A DNA stretch of 64,000 nt from Gemmatimonadaceae bacterium (GTDB taxonomy: Bacteria > Gemmatimonadota > Gemmatimonadetes > Gemmatimonadales > Gemmatimonadaceae). The notes beneath the pieces were generated by a model. That model saw only the letters and a program-made list of their open reading frames with translations. It did not search any database and had not been told where the DNA came from. Of the stretch, positions 25,862 to 34,384 are shown in pieces (position 1 is the stretch's first letter; each line of letters starts with the position of its first letter). The DNA lies in contig DATLUQ010000046.1 in NCBI GenBank assembly GCA_035533015.1, positions 1-64,000 on the forward strand, read 5' to 3'. Both the position numbers and the translations under genes were made by a program.

Positions 25862-26725
25862 ATGGAAGGCATGATGTCCATCGATCCGGGCACCGCGATT
25901 GGCGGGGTCCAGCTCCGCGTGAGCGACCTCGACCGGTCTCTCGCGTTCTATACGGACGTGTTGGGGCTCGACCTCCTTCACCACGCGGGCGATCACGCCT
26001 CGCTCGGTTCTGGCGGGCGCGCGCTCGTGGACTTGCGGAGAATCGCCGGTGCGGTGCGGCGCCCGCGGCGAAGCACGGGGGTGTACCACTTCGCCCTGCT
26101 CGTGCCGGGGCGCATCGACCTCGGCCATGCACTGGCGCGGCTGGCGGAGTCCCGTTGGCCGCTACAGGGCGCGTCCGACCATGGTGTGAGCGAAGCGCTC
26201 TATCTCGGCGATCCGGACGGCATCGGCATCGAGATCTATCGCGACCGGGAAAGGGGCGAATGGCCGGTGACCGGCGGTTTGCTGCAGATGGTCTCCGAGC
26301 CGCTCGACCTGCAGGCTCTGCTCGACGATGCGATCGCCGTGGGCATCGCGCCGCCGCGCGTTCCACCGCACACGCGCATGGGACACGTGCACCTGCAGGT
26401 GCGCGACCTCGATGAGGCCGACGCGTTCTACCATGGTGTGTTGGGGTTCGACGTCACGCAGCGCATGGCGTCGGGCGCGCTGTTCGTGTCGGCGGGCGGC
26501 TATCATCACCACCTCGGGCTCAACACCTGGGGGGTAACCGGCGCGCCGTCGGCGCCGGAGAATTCGCCGGGGCTCGACTACCTCCGGATTGTGCTGCCGG
26601 GTCGCGAGGCGCTCCACGCGGCGCGCGATGCCGTTTCGCACGCCGGGGCCACGGCGGAGCCGCACGATGGCGGATGGCTGGTGCGCGACCCGTCGTCCAA
26701 CGCGGCGTTGCTCGCGGCGGGCTAA
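25862..26725 (+). CDS. Two-domain VOC protein, ring-cleavage (CatE-like) type
   Basis: A 287-residue protein of two vicinal-oxygen-chelate halves. First: VQLRVSDLDRSLAFYTDVLG with YHFALLVPGR and GIEIYRDRER. Second: MGHVHLQVRDLDEADAFYHG with GGYHHHLGLNTWG. The metal-binding His/His/Glu pattern of extradiol-type VOC enzymes can be placed on VHLQV, YHHHLGL and the first-half EIYRD. The closest recognised architecture is Bacillus CatE (YfiE), which is regulated by an electrophile-sensing repressor, matching the HxlR gene beside it. The reaction is inferred, not shown. The 3' end overlaps the converging patatin gene by 4 bp. Confidence 0.8.
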   Translation: MEGMMSIDPGTAIGGVQLRVSDLDRSLAFYTDVLGLDLLHHAGDHASLGSGGRALVDLRRIAGAVRRPRRSTGVYHFALLVPGRIDLGHALARLAESRWPLQGASDHGVSEALYLGDPDGIGIEIYRDRERGEWPVTGGLLQMVSEPLDLQALLDDAIAVGIAPPRVPPHTRMGHVHLQVRDLDEADAFYHGVLGFDVTQRMASGALFVSAGGYHHHLGLNTWGVTGAPSAPENSPGLDYLRIVLPGREALHAARDAVSHAGATAEPHDGGWLVRDPSSNAALLAAG

Positions 26726-27840
26726 GGAACGAGCAGGTCCTCGCGGTCGGCGTCTTCGTCCGGTGCGCCGGGCGTGACGAGGTCGAGGCGCGCTGCCTTG
26801 ATGGCCCGCGTGGGGCAGTGGCGCACGAAGTCGCCGTCGGCCGCGGACCACTCCACCGTTGCCTCGCGGGGCACCGCTGTTCCGTCGGTGGAATCGATCA
26901 TCATGGTGTCGGGCGCCAGGGCCAGGCACAGCCCGCACTTGATGCAGTCCTTGCGCACGACGTGCAACTGGATCCGCTTGCGCGGATAGATGCCGGAGGA
27001 CTGCTCGAGATAGACCTCGATGTGCTCCAGCGCCTTGACCGTGGCGCGGTATCCTTCGCGGATGTTCTGCTCGGCGTGGGCGAAGCTCAGCCAGTTCGAA
27101 TCCACCTTGGGGCGGACGAGCAACATCGGCGGGCCTTTCCACTGCATGAGCGGCTCCAGCTGCAGGTGGTGCATCATCGTGGTGACCGCGCGCATGTAGA
27201 TGGCGGCGAACCCCTGGGCGCCGATGCGCGGGATGGGGCGCACATCGGAACTGCCCACGTCCACGGCAATCATGGCGTCCATGCGGAGGGCTGCGGCGGC
27301 CGCGGGCAGATTGTCGATCACGCCGCCGTCCGCGCACAGCCGTCCGTCCACGCGCGCCGGAGGGAAGAAGCCCGGGAGCGCGCACGACGCGTACACCGTG
27401 TCGCGTACCGACACCTCGCGCAACCCGGGGAGGCCCCACACCACGCGGGTGGCGCGCTCCAGGTCCACCGTGTTCACCAGCAGCGGGCGGGGCAGATCCT
27501 CGAAGGTGCCCGGGGGAACGACCTCATCCACCACGTTGCGCAGCGGTTCGCCCAGGTAGATGGACGGCGACCGCATGCGTTCCATGACCATGCCGAGGTG
27601 GTTGATGCGGAACAGGTCGCGGCGGCGGAGTGATTCCGCACGCCGCGCCAACTCGTCAGCACTCAGTCCGTGCACCGCGGCGGCGGCGATGAGCGCGCCG
27701 ATGCTCGTGCCGGCGTACACGGCGGGGCGGATGCCCCGTTCCTCGAGGGCCCTGATCACGCCGATGTGCGCGAAGCCCTTCACGCCCCCGCCGCCAAGGA
27801 CGAGGGCGATTCGGGCCCTGGACGCGCGATCGGCGGCCAA
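26722..27840 (-). CDS. Patatin-like phospholipase fused to a C-terminal ferredoxin-like Fe-S domain
   Basis: A 372-residue protein. Residues about 8-210 are a patatin domain: oxyanion loop VLGGGGVKGFAHIGV, nucleophile Ser in AGTSIGALIAA and the Asp of the dyad in CADGGVIDNLP. Residues about 310-350 resemble a ferredoxin: KDCIKCGLCLALAP then a final cysteine in RHCPTRAIKAARL, giving four Cys for one [4Fe-4S] cluster. Patatins hydrolyse acyl esters, and a fused cluster is unusual and suggests redox control or docking. It starts with TTG one base after the stop of the upstream gene, so it is translated by coupling. No signal peptide. Confidence 0.85.
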   Translation of the reverse strand: MAADRASRARIALVLGGGGVKGFAHIGVIRALEERGIRPAVYAGTSIGALIAAAAVHGLSADELARRAESLRRRDLFRINHLGMVMERMRSPSIYLGEPLRNVVDEVVPPGTFEDLPRPLLVNTVDLERATRVVWGLPGLREVSVRDTVYASCALPGFFPPARVDGRLCADGGVIDNLPAAAAALRMDAMIAVDVGSSDVRPIPRIGAQGFAAIYMRAVTTMMHHLQLEPLMQWKGPPMLLVRPKVDSNWLSFAHAEQNIREGYRATVKALEHIEVYLEQSSGIYPRKRIQLHVVRKDCIKCGLCLALAPDTMMIDSTDGTAVPREATVEWSAADGDFVRHCPTRAIKAARLDLVTPGAPDEDADREDLLVP

Positions 27841-27841
27841 G

Positions 27842-28231
27842 CTACTGGAAATAGTTGTAGAGGCCGAACAGACCGACGACGGCGCCTCCCACCATGACGA
27901 TGGTGCCGGGGGAGCCGCCGATGAGCGCGCCGACGATAAGCGCCGCGCCGCCCACGATCATCATGGCGCGGGACTGCGTGCGGTCGTCGGCGGGAACCAG
28001 GGCGCCGGTCTGTGCGAGCGGAACGTTCTGGGGCGATGGCCGCACACCGACGGCCGACGAACGAAGAACGGGCCCGACGGTGGCGCTCGGGATCGTGCCG
28101 GCCTGGACGGCCAACACCGGCGCGCCCAGCGGAATCGATACGATCGGGCGGGTGGGCGCCTGGGCGCTGGCCGCGGCTGACGTGAGTGCCAGCGCGAATG
28201 CGAGGGTCAACGGGTAAACGCGTCGGGTCAT
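27842..28231 (-). CDS. Exported small membrane protein of unknown function
   Basis: A 129-residue protein with a GGAGGACCCGC ribosome site before ATG 28231 and a signal peptide (LALTSAAASAQ). A variable middle region is followed by Gly-rich hydrophobic segments (MIVGGAALIVGALIGG, IVMVGGAVVGLFGLY) that could be two short membrane passes. I know no function. It lies directly upstream of, and is probably co-translated with, the patatin-ferredoxin fusion, whose TTG follows its stop by one base. Confidence 0.65.
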   Translation of the reverse strand: MTRRVYPLTLAFALALTSAAASAQAPTRPIVSIPLGAPVLAVQAGTIPSATVGPVLRSSAVGVRPSPQNVPLAQTGALVPADDRTQSRAMMIVGGAALIVGALIGGSPGTIVMVGGAVVGLFGLYNYFQ

Positions 28232-28391
28232 GCGGGTCCTCCGGCAGGGTGTGTGCGTTGCGGCGCGCCCGACAATCGGCCCGCCGCGGTTACTAGAATG
28301 GTGGCGTCCCGAGCGCGCTCGGTCTAGTGTTGTACACGGTTCGCCGCCGCCGGCGCCCACCCGACGTCTACCCAGCCGACCCCGTCCCGCC

Positions 28392-29723
28392 ATGACTCAG
28401 CGCGCTTCCATCGAATCCTCGCTCATCCGAGCCGTGGGCGTTTGGGGCCTCGCCGCGAGCATCGTCAATCTGATCATCGGGGGCGGGATATTCCGTATTC
28501 CCTCCGATCCGGCGGTGGCCGGGCTGCTGGGGGCGGCGGCGCCGCTCGCCTACTTGATGTGCGCCCTCGCCATGGGGCTGGTGGTCCTGTGCATGGCCGA
28601 GGCGGGCAGCCGGGTGTCACTCACCGGCGGTCCGTACATGTACGTCGAGACGGCGTTCGGCCCCTACGCCGGGTTCCTGGTCGGGGTGCTCATCTGGTCC
28701 ATCGGCGCCACGGCGGTTCCGGCGATCTCGATGATCTTTGCGGATAATTTCGCGCGCGTGGTGCCGGGATTCGATTCCGCGGCGGCCAAGGTGGGGTTGC
28801 TGGTGGTCACGTACGCGATCGTGGTGTGGATCAACGTGCGCGGCGTGAAGCAGGGCACCCGGCTCATCGGCGCCGCCACGGTCGTCAAGCTGGCGCCGCT
28901 GGGGCTGCTCGTCGTGGTCGGCGCGTTTGGCCTCCATATGGAATATCTCAAACCAACGACGATGCCGCCCAAACACGACTTCGCCCGGGCGGCGATGGTG
29001 CTGGTGTTCGTGTTCGCCGGGTTCGAGAGCGCCCTCGTGCCGAGTGGCGAGGTGCGAGAGTCGTCGCGCACCGTGCCGCGTGCGCTGCTCCTGGCCATGA
29101 GCATGGTGACGCTGCTGTTCATCGCCCTCCAGCTCGTGGTGCAGGGCATCCTGGGGCCTCACCTCGTGGGCTCGGCCACCCCGCTGGCCGACGCCGCGGC
29201 AGTCGTCATGGGCCCGTGGGGCGCCCAGCTGTTCGCCGTGGCCGTCGTGCTGTCGACGTTCGGGTTCATGACCGGCATGGCACTGGCCATGCCGCGGGCC
29301 CTGTTCGCGTTCGCGCGCGACGGCTACGCGCCGCGCGCGCTGGCCGCGGTGCACCCCCGCTACCACACGCCGCACGTGGCCATCATCGCGCAGGCGGTGC
29401 TGACCGTGGTGCTGGCCGCCACCGGCGCGTTCGAGCGGCTGGTCGTGCTGGCCAATCTGGCGGCGCTCCTCGCCTACCTGGGATGTTGCGCCGCCGCGTT
29501 CGAACTGCGCCGGCGCGACGTGCGCGGCGCCGGCCAGCCGTTCCGCCTCCCGGGCGGCAACACCATCCCCGTTCTCGCCGCCGTGCTGGTGATCGCCCTC
29601 CTGTCGTCGGTCACGGTGCGGGAATGGCGGATTGCCGGACTCGTGCTCTCCGTCGCCACGCTGGTATTCGTGGCCACGCGCCGCTCTCGCGCCGAGCGCG
29701 CGGCTGCCGCCCCGGCCGTATGA
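28392..29723 (+). CDS. Amino acid permease (APC superfamily)
   Basis: An inner-membrane transporter of 443 residues with about 12 helices. The family entry motif in helix 1 (SIVNLIIGGGIFRIPSDPAV) is clear. GSRVSLTGGPYMYVETAFGP and MVLVFVFAGFESALVPSGEV follow as in APC transporters. ATG 28392 was chosen because it begins the usual short cytosolic tail (MTQRASIESSLIRAVGVWGL). The stop overlaps the ATG of a kynureninase-like gene (ATGA), suggesting that the substrate may be kynurenine, tryptophan or a related amino acid. Confidence 0.85.
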   Translation: MTQRASIESSLIRAVGVWGLAASIVNLIIGGGIFRIPSDPAVAGLLGAAAPLAYLMCALAMGLVVLCMAEAGSRVSLTGGPYMYVETAFGPYAGFLVGVLIWSIGATAVPAISMIFADNFARVVPGFDSAAAKVGLLVVTYAIVVWINVRGVKQGTRLIGAATVVKLAPLGLLVVVGAFGLHMEYLKPTTMPPKHDFARAAMVLVFVFAGFESALVPSGEVRESSRTVPRALLLAMSMVTLLFIALQLVVQGILGPHLVGSATPLADAAAVVMGPWGAQLFAVAVVLSTFGFMTGMALAMPRALFAFARDGYAPRALAAVHPRYHTPHVAIIAQAVLTVVLAATGAFERLVVLANLAALLAYLGCCAAAFELRRRDVRGAGQPFRLPGGNTIPVLAAVLVIALLSSVTVREWRIAGLVLSVATLVFVATRRSRAERAAAAPAV

Positions 29724-30913
29724 CCGATCCGCTGCTCGCCTTCCGCCCCGAATTCCCGATCCTCGCCCGCACCACGTACCTCGTATCCAATTCGCTGGGC
29801 GCCATGCCGCGTCACGTGCCCGACCGGCTCGCGGAGTACGTGGACGAGTGGGCCGAACAGGGGGTCCGGGCGTGGGGGCGGGCGTGGTGGGAGATGCCGG
29901 CGGCGCTGGGCGACGAGATCGCGCCCCTGATCGGGGCCAGCGCGGGCCAGGTGGTGATGGTGGGCAACGTCACGCTCGGCCAGGCCACGGTGCTCTCGGC
30001 GCTCGATTACCCGCCCGAACGAAATCGCATCGTGATGACCGAGTTGGATTTCCCCTCGGTCCGCTACGTCTACGACCGCCTGGCGACGCGCCTCGGCGCC
30101 GAGATCATCGTCGTGCCGGCAGCGCCCGACGGGATCAGTGTGGACGCCGACGCCGTGGCGGCGGCGATCGACGAGCGCACGCGACTCGTCTGTATCTCGC
30201 ACGTCCTCTTCCGTTCGGCATTCGTGATGGATGTGGCACCGATCGCCCGGCGGGCGCACGAGATGGGCGCCCTGGTGTCGCTCGACGCGTTCCATTCGGT
30301 GGGCGTGCTGCCGGTGGACGTCCAGGCACTGGGCGTGGACTTTCTCACCGGCGGCGTCCTCAAGTGGCTGTGCGGCGGTCCCGGCGGCTGCTTCCTGTAC
30401 GTCGCGCCCTGGATCCAGACCGCGCTCGAGCCGTCGCTCACCGGGTGGCAGGCGCACGCGAATCCGTTCGACTTCGAGACCGAGATGCGGTACACCGGTG
30501 GCATCTACCGGTGGCTCAACGGCACGCCGGCCATCCCCGCGCTGTACGCTGCCATCGAGGGCCCACGGCTCGTGCGGCGGGCCGGCGTGGCAGCGATCCG
30601 CGCCAAGAGCATGCAGCAGACGGCACGGTTGCTCGCGATGGCCGACGAGCGCGGGTACCCGGTCAAGACGCCGCGTGATCCGGCCCGTCGTGGAGGAACC
30701 GTTGCCTTCAACGTCCCCCACGCGTTCGAGGTATCGCAGTATCTTCTGTCGCGCGACGTGCTGGTGGATTTCCGTCCCAACGCGGGCATCCGCGTCGCGC
30801 CGCACTTCTACAACGCCGACGACGAACTCGACGCCGCCGTGGCGATGATGGACGAGGCGCTCACCACCGGCCGGTGGCGCGAGTTCGAGCTCCCACGTGG
30901 CACCGCCACCTGA
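29720..30913 (+). CDS. Kynureninase-like PLP enzyme (aminotransferase class V fold)
   Basis: A 397-residue PLP enzyme. Kynureninases cleave kynurenine to anthranilate and alanine. Family-like features are TTYLVSNSLGAMP at the start, SLDAFHSVGVLPVDVQALGV, the cofactor lysine in TGGVLKWLCGGPGG, and GWQAHANPFDFETEMRYTGG with RWLNGTPAIPALYAA. These match KynU better than cysteine desulfurases. It is translationally coupled to the upstream permease. Neither tryptophan dioxygenase nor formamidase is in the window, so the actual substrate is unproved. Confidence 0.72.
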   Translation: MTDPLLAFRPEFPILARTTYLVSNSLGAMPRHVPDRLAEYVDEWAEQGVRAWGRAWWEMPAALGDEIAPLIGASAGQVVMVGNVTLGQATVLSALDYPPERNRIVMTELDFPSVRYVYDRLATRLGAEIIVVPAAPDGISVDADAVAAAIDERTRLVCISHVLFRSAFVMDVAPIARRAHEMGALVSLDAFHSVGVLPVDVQALGVDFLTGGVLKWLCGGPGGCFLYVAPWIQTALEPSLTGWQAHANPFDFETEMRYTGGIYRWLNGTPAIPALYAAIEGPRLVRRAGVAAIRAKSMQQTARLLAMADERGYPVKTPRDPARRGGTVAFNVPHAFEVSQYLLSRDVLVDFRPNAGIRVAPHFYNADDELDAAVAMMDEALTTGRWREFELPRGTAT

Positions 30914-30924
30914 ATCGTGTTCCG

Positions 30925-31155
30925 ATGAAGAAACCCACCGCTATCCGCCTGCGCCGGCGTTACGTGAACGACCGCACCCCGCTCGTCGTACTCCGCTTTG
31001 AAGACGGCCACGAGATCCGGGTCGCCAGGGGCCAGGGAAAGGAATTCGACGCCTACGAGGGCGAGACGATCAAGATCATCGCGATCTACGATCCCACCTC
31101 CGCGGAACGCGAGGTGCTCGACTCGCGCAAGGCCGAGGCGTTCGACCCCGCGTGA
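30925..31155 (+). CDS. Small hypothetical protein
   Basis: A 76-residue basic-then-acidic protein beginning MKKPTAIRLRRRYVNDRTPL, with a likely small beta fold (LVVLRFEDGHEIRVARGQG, EGETIKIIAIYDPT). It sits 11 bp after the kynureninase-like gene and overlaps the GTG of psuG by 4 nt, so it is part of the same operon. I recognise no family. The tight spacing on both sides argues that it is real. Confidence 0.6.
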   Translation: MKKPTAIRLRRRYVNDRTPLVVLRFEDGHEIRVARGQGKEFDAYEGETIKIIAIYDPTSAEREVLDSRKAEAFDPA

Positions 31156-32051
31156 TCCGGATCCTCCCGGACCTGCGCCGCGCGATCGCCGGCGGCGAGG
31201 CGGTGGTCGCGCTGGAGAGTTCTGTGATCGCGCAGGGGCTTCCCTCGCCCGCCAATCGCGACGCCGTTGAGCGGATGACGGCGGCGGTCCGTGGCGCGGG
31301 GGCGCACCCTGCGATCACGGCCGTGGTCCGCGGAGTGCCGGCGCTCGGGCTCGAGCCCGGCGAACTGGAGCGCTTCCTCACCGGGAACGGCGTGCGGAAG
31401 GTATCGGCCCGCGATCTGGCGCTGGCCGTCGTCCAAGGGGCCGATGGCGCCACGACGGTGGCGGCATCGCTCGCCCTCGCCCACCGGGCCGGCGTTCCGG
31501 TGTTCGCCACCGGCGGCATTGGCGGTGTGCACCGCGAACCGCCATTCGACGAATCCGCCGACCTGGTGGAACTCGCGCACACGCCAATGGTCGTCGTGTG
31601 CGCCGGCGCCAAGGCGATTCTCGACCTCCCGGCCACCATGGAGCGGCTGGAAACGCTCGGCGTGCCCGTGGTGGGTTTCCGGACGTCGGAGCTGCCCGGG
31701 TTCTACACCGTGGACACCGGGCTGCGGCTGAGCGCGCGCGCGGAATCGGCGGCGGAGATCGCCGCCATCTTCCGGGCCCACCGGGCACTGGGCCGGACTC
31801 AGGCGCTGGTGGTCGTGCAGCCGCCGCCGGCCGGCATCGCATTGCCGCGCGTCGAAGTGGAACGTGCCGTGCAGCACGCGCTGGACCGCGCGCGGGCCGA
31901 CGGTGTACGGGGCGCCGCCGCCACGCCCTATTTGCTCGCGGCAGTGACGGCGGTCACCGACGGGCGGTCCCTCGGAGTGAACCTCGCGCTGCTCGAACGA
32001 AACGCTTGGTTGGCCGCGGAAGTCGCTGTAGCGATGGTCGGCGCCGGGTAG
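31152..32051 (+). CDS. psuG: Pseudouridine-5'-phosphate glycosidase
   Basis: A 299-residue enzyme that splits pseudouridine 5'-phosphate to uracil and ribose 5-phosphate, recovering modified nucleoside. Signatures are VVALESSVIAQGLPSPANRD, NGVRKVSARDLALAV, ATTVAASLALAHRAGVPVFA, ATGGIGGVHREPPFDESADL and FYTVDTGLRLSARAES. The start GTG overlaps the preceding small gene (GTGA). The usual partner, pseudouridine kinase PsuK, is not adjacent. Confidence 0.94.
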   Translation: MIRILPDLRRAIAGGEAVVALESSVIAQGLPSPANRDAVERMTAAVRGAGAHPAITAVVRGVPALGLEPGELERFLTGNGVRKVSARDLALAVVQGADGATTVAASLALAHRAGVPVFATGGIGGVHREPPFDESADLVELAHTPMVVVCAGAKAILDLPATMERLETLGVPVVGFRTSELPGFYTVDTGLRLSARAESAAEIAAIFRAHRALGRTQALVVVQPPPAGIALPRVEVERAVQHALDRARADGVRGAAATPYLLAAVTAVTDGRSLGVNLALLERNAWLAAEVAVAMVGAG

Positions 32052-32088
32052 CGCATCAAAATGGCGCGTGTTGAAGCAAAACTCACCG

Positions 32089-32118
32089 TTGAACTTCGCG
32101 GCACGGTGATTGTACTAT
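32089..32118 (+). promoter_or_regulatory. Sigma-70-like promoter before the TPR gene
   Basis: TTGAAC (32089-32094), an 18-base spacer and TACTAT (32113-32118) lie in the 102-bp gap after psuG, with a Shine-Dalgarno GGAGG at about 32138 before the ATG at 32154. This marks the start of a new transcription unit. Confidence 0.6.
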
Positions 32119-32153
32119 AGGCATGCCCTCTCGATTCGGAGGTCTTCGTCCTC

Positions 32154-33296
32154 ATGCCCACCCCGTTCCTGAGTTCCGAGGAGTACGATGAACGTGCCCA
32201 CCAACTCTACAACGAGGGGTTGTATGACGAAGCCCTGGACGTCTTGCGTGAGGGGCTGGCGCTCTACCCGAATTCGGTAGAGCTGCACATCGGCGTCGGC
32301 TATGCGCGCCTGGCCCGCGAGGAATTTCCGTGGGCGCGGCGGAGCTTCGAGCAGGCGCTCGTGCTCGAGCCCGACCACGAAGATGCGCTGGCCGGGATCG
32401 GCGAGACGCTGCTCAAGTTCGGCCAGGAAGACGCCGCGGTCCGGTGTTTCAATCGGATCTTCGAGCTCGGGTACAGCGACGACCTCGATCTCATGCTGCA
32501 GGTCGGGCGGGCCCTGTTCCGCGAGGCGTCGTTCCGCGAACGGCCGGCGCTGTTCGAATTGGCGCTCGAATTCTTCGAACAGGCCAGGGAGCAGGCGCCC
32601 GAGATGGCCGAGGCGATTGCGTGCGTCGGCTACGCGCAGCACCGGCTGGGCGACGACACCTCGTCCATCCAAGCGCTGCGCGCGGCGCTGCAGATCGACG
32701 CCGACCACGCCGAAGCGCGCATCTACCTGGCTAACATCCTGTACGATCGCGCCGAGTACGAGGGCGCACTCTACCATTTCGAGCGGACGCGCCCAGACGA
32801 CCACTGGGACGAACTCGGCATCTGGCGATTGATCGAACTCAAGCGATCCATCTACAAGCTCGACGAGAGCGATGCCGAGCTGACGCCCTGGCATGCGCGT
32901 CTTGCCGAACTGGGTGACGACGCCGACGATCTGGAAGACGTGCTCCTCGACCTCGACGAGGGCGGTGAGGAGAGCGACGAGCGAGCGGCCCCGCGGAACC
33001 AACTCGAAATGTTCGGCACCCTGCTCAGCGGCCTCGTCGAGCGCGATGACGCCCAGGGCGCGCATCCGCACCAGGTGGTGGGAGGCGACGGGATGAGCTT
33101 CGAAGGGTCGTGGGAAGAGATCGTGACCCATATGCGCGACGCCGAGGACACCCACGCGGCCTCGTCCATCGAGGACTACATGCGGGGCCGTGCTCGCCAT
33201 GTGCTGACGCAGACCGGCATCCAGCTGCCCATCCACGACGCGGAGAGTTTCCTGCGGGCGAGCGCGCGCGCCGGCCTGCTGCGTATCGTCCGGTGA
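32154..33296 (+). CDS. Tetratricopeptide-repeat protein
   Basis: A 380-residue cytosolic scaffold protein. At least six TPR-like helix pairs run from about residue 8 to 225, for example AHQLYNEGLYDEALDVLREG, GYARLAREEFPWARRSFEQA and LANILYDRAEYEGALYHFER. An acidic stretch follows (LGDDADDLEDVLLDLDEGGE, about 248-280) before a less repetitive C-terminal domain ending in SIEDYMRGRARHVL. TPR proteins mediate protein contacts, and the partner is unknown. Its stop overlaps the GTG of the next gene (GTGA), which is a second TPR protein anchored in the membrane. Confidence 0.82.
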   Translation: MPTPFLSSEEYDERAHQLYNEGLYDEALDVLREGLALYPNSVELHIGVGYARLAREEFPWARRSFEQALVLEPDHEDALAGIGETLLKFGQEDAAVRCFNRIFELGYSDDLDLMLQVGRALFREASFRERPALFELALEFFEQAREQAPEMAEAIACVGYAQHRLGDDTSSIQALRAALQIDADHAEARIYLANILYDRAEYEGALYHFERTRPDDHWDELGIWRLIELKRSIYKLDESDAELTPWHARLAELGDDADDLEDVLLDLDEGGEESDERAAPRNQLEMFGTLLSGLVERDDAQGAHPHQVVGGDGMSFEGSWEEIVTHMRDAEDTHAASSIEDYMRGRARHVLTQTGIQLPIHDAESFLRASARAGLLRIVR

Positions 33297-34333
33297 ATTC
33301 GTCGGACCCGCAGGGCGCGGACGCCGCGCTCGGCGCCGCCCGCGCCGCGATCGGCCGCCTCGCTCCGTCGAGCCATCCCGATGAGTTGGCCGCCGATCTG
33401 CTCGACGCGTGGTCGGCCGTGGAGGACGCCCTGCGCGCCGCCATCGGCGGCAGTGGTACGGCCGGCATGCAACTCGTGCGCGAAGCCCGCCGCCGCCAAC
33501 TGCTCACGTTCGATCAGGCCAACGCGCTCGCCGCGCTCTCCGCCGCGCGCGACCGCGCCGGTGACACGGAGTATCGCCCCACGACCACGGATATCGAGGC
33601 CGCGCACCAGGCCCTGACGGCGCTCGATGCCTCGCTCGGGGCTGCCGCCCGTTCGTCGGGCGGAGCGGGGACCGCCGCGACCATGCCGGTTGCCCCGCCG
33701 CGCCCCCTACTCGAGGCCATGACACCGCCCGGACGGCTGGAATCGGTGCCCGAGCCAGTGGATGGCCCAACGCCCGCTGGCCAGCGGCGCGTGTCGCACA
33801 CCGGCCGGTGGCTGGTCCTGGTGGCCGTAACGATCGTGGTCGCGGCTGCTGCGAGCGGCACGTATTACTGGCTCGGCGGCCCACGGCGCGACGGCGTGCT
33901 CCGGCAGGCGATGACGGAATACGAAGCCGGTAATCTCGATGCCGCGACCGCGGACTTCCGGCGTGCCGCGCTCATCGACCCCGGCTATGCGATCACGCAC
34001 GTCTACCTGGCCCGCATCGCCCGCCGCACCGGCAACCTCGCGGCGGCCAACGACGAGTTGCAACTCGCCCTCACCGCCGACCCAACCAACTTCGTGGCCC
34101 TGCGCGAGATGGGAGATTATCTGTTCACGGCCGGCCAGTACGAGTTGGCGCGGAAATTCTACGTGCGGGCCGTGTCGGCCAATCCCGAAGACCCCGCCGC
34201 CCAGGGATACCTGGGGTGCACGCTCGTCAAGCTCGGGCGCATCGACGAGGGCGAGCGGTGGATCACGCGCGCCGGCCCCGGCGTGTGGACGCGGTGCGTC
34301 TCCGGGGCAACCCCGCCCGATACGCTGCACTGA
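33293..34333 (+). CDS. Membrane-anchored TPR protein
   Basis: A 346-residue protein starting with GTG that overlaps the preceding stop. The first 155 residues are cytosolic, helical and Ala-rich with no clear repeat. One membrane helix follows (RWLVLVAVTIVVAAAASGTY, about residues 166-186). The outside part carries three TPR units (AMTEYEAGNLDAATADFRRA, YLARIARRTGNLAAANDELQ, MGDYLFTAGQYELARKFYVR). Topology suggests a bridge between cytosolic and periplasmic partners. Co-translation with the upstream TPR gene suggests a joint complex. Confidence 0.72.
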   Translation: MNSSDPQGADAALGAARAAIGRLAPSSHPDELAADLLDAWSAVEDALRAAIGGSGTAGMQLVREARRRQLLTFDQANALAALSAARDRAGDTEYRPTTTDIEAAHQALTALDASLGAAARSSGGAGTAATMPVAPPRPLLEAMTPPGRLESVPEPVDGPTPAGQRRVSHTGRWLVLVAVTIVVAAAASGTYYWLGGPRRDGVLRQAMTEYEAGNLDAATADFRRAALIDPGYAITHVYLARIARRTGNLAAANDELQLALTADPTNFVALREMGDYLFTAGQYELARKFYVRAVSANPEDPAAQGYLGCTLVKLGRIDEGERWITRAGPGVWTRCVSGATPPDTLH

Positions 34334-34384
34334 TCGGTGCCGCGGCGCGCCGGGTCGTCACGCGCCGGCTATCATTCGCAGATC

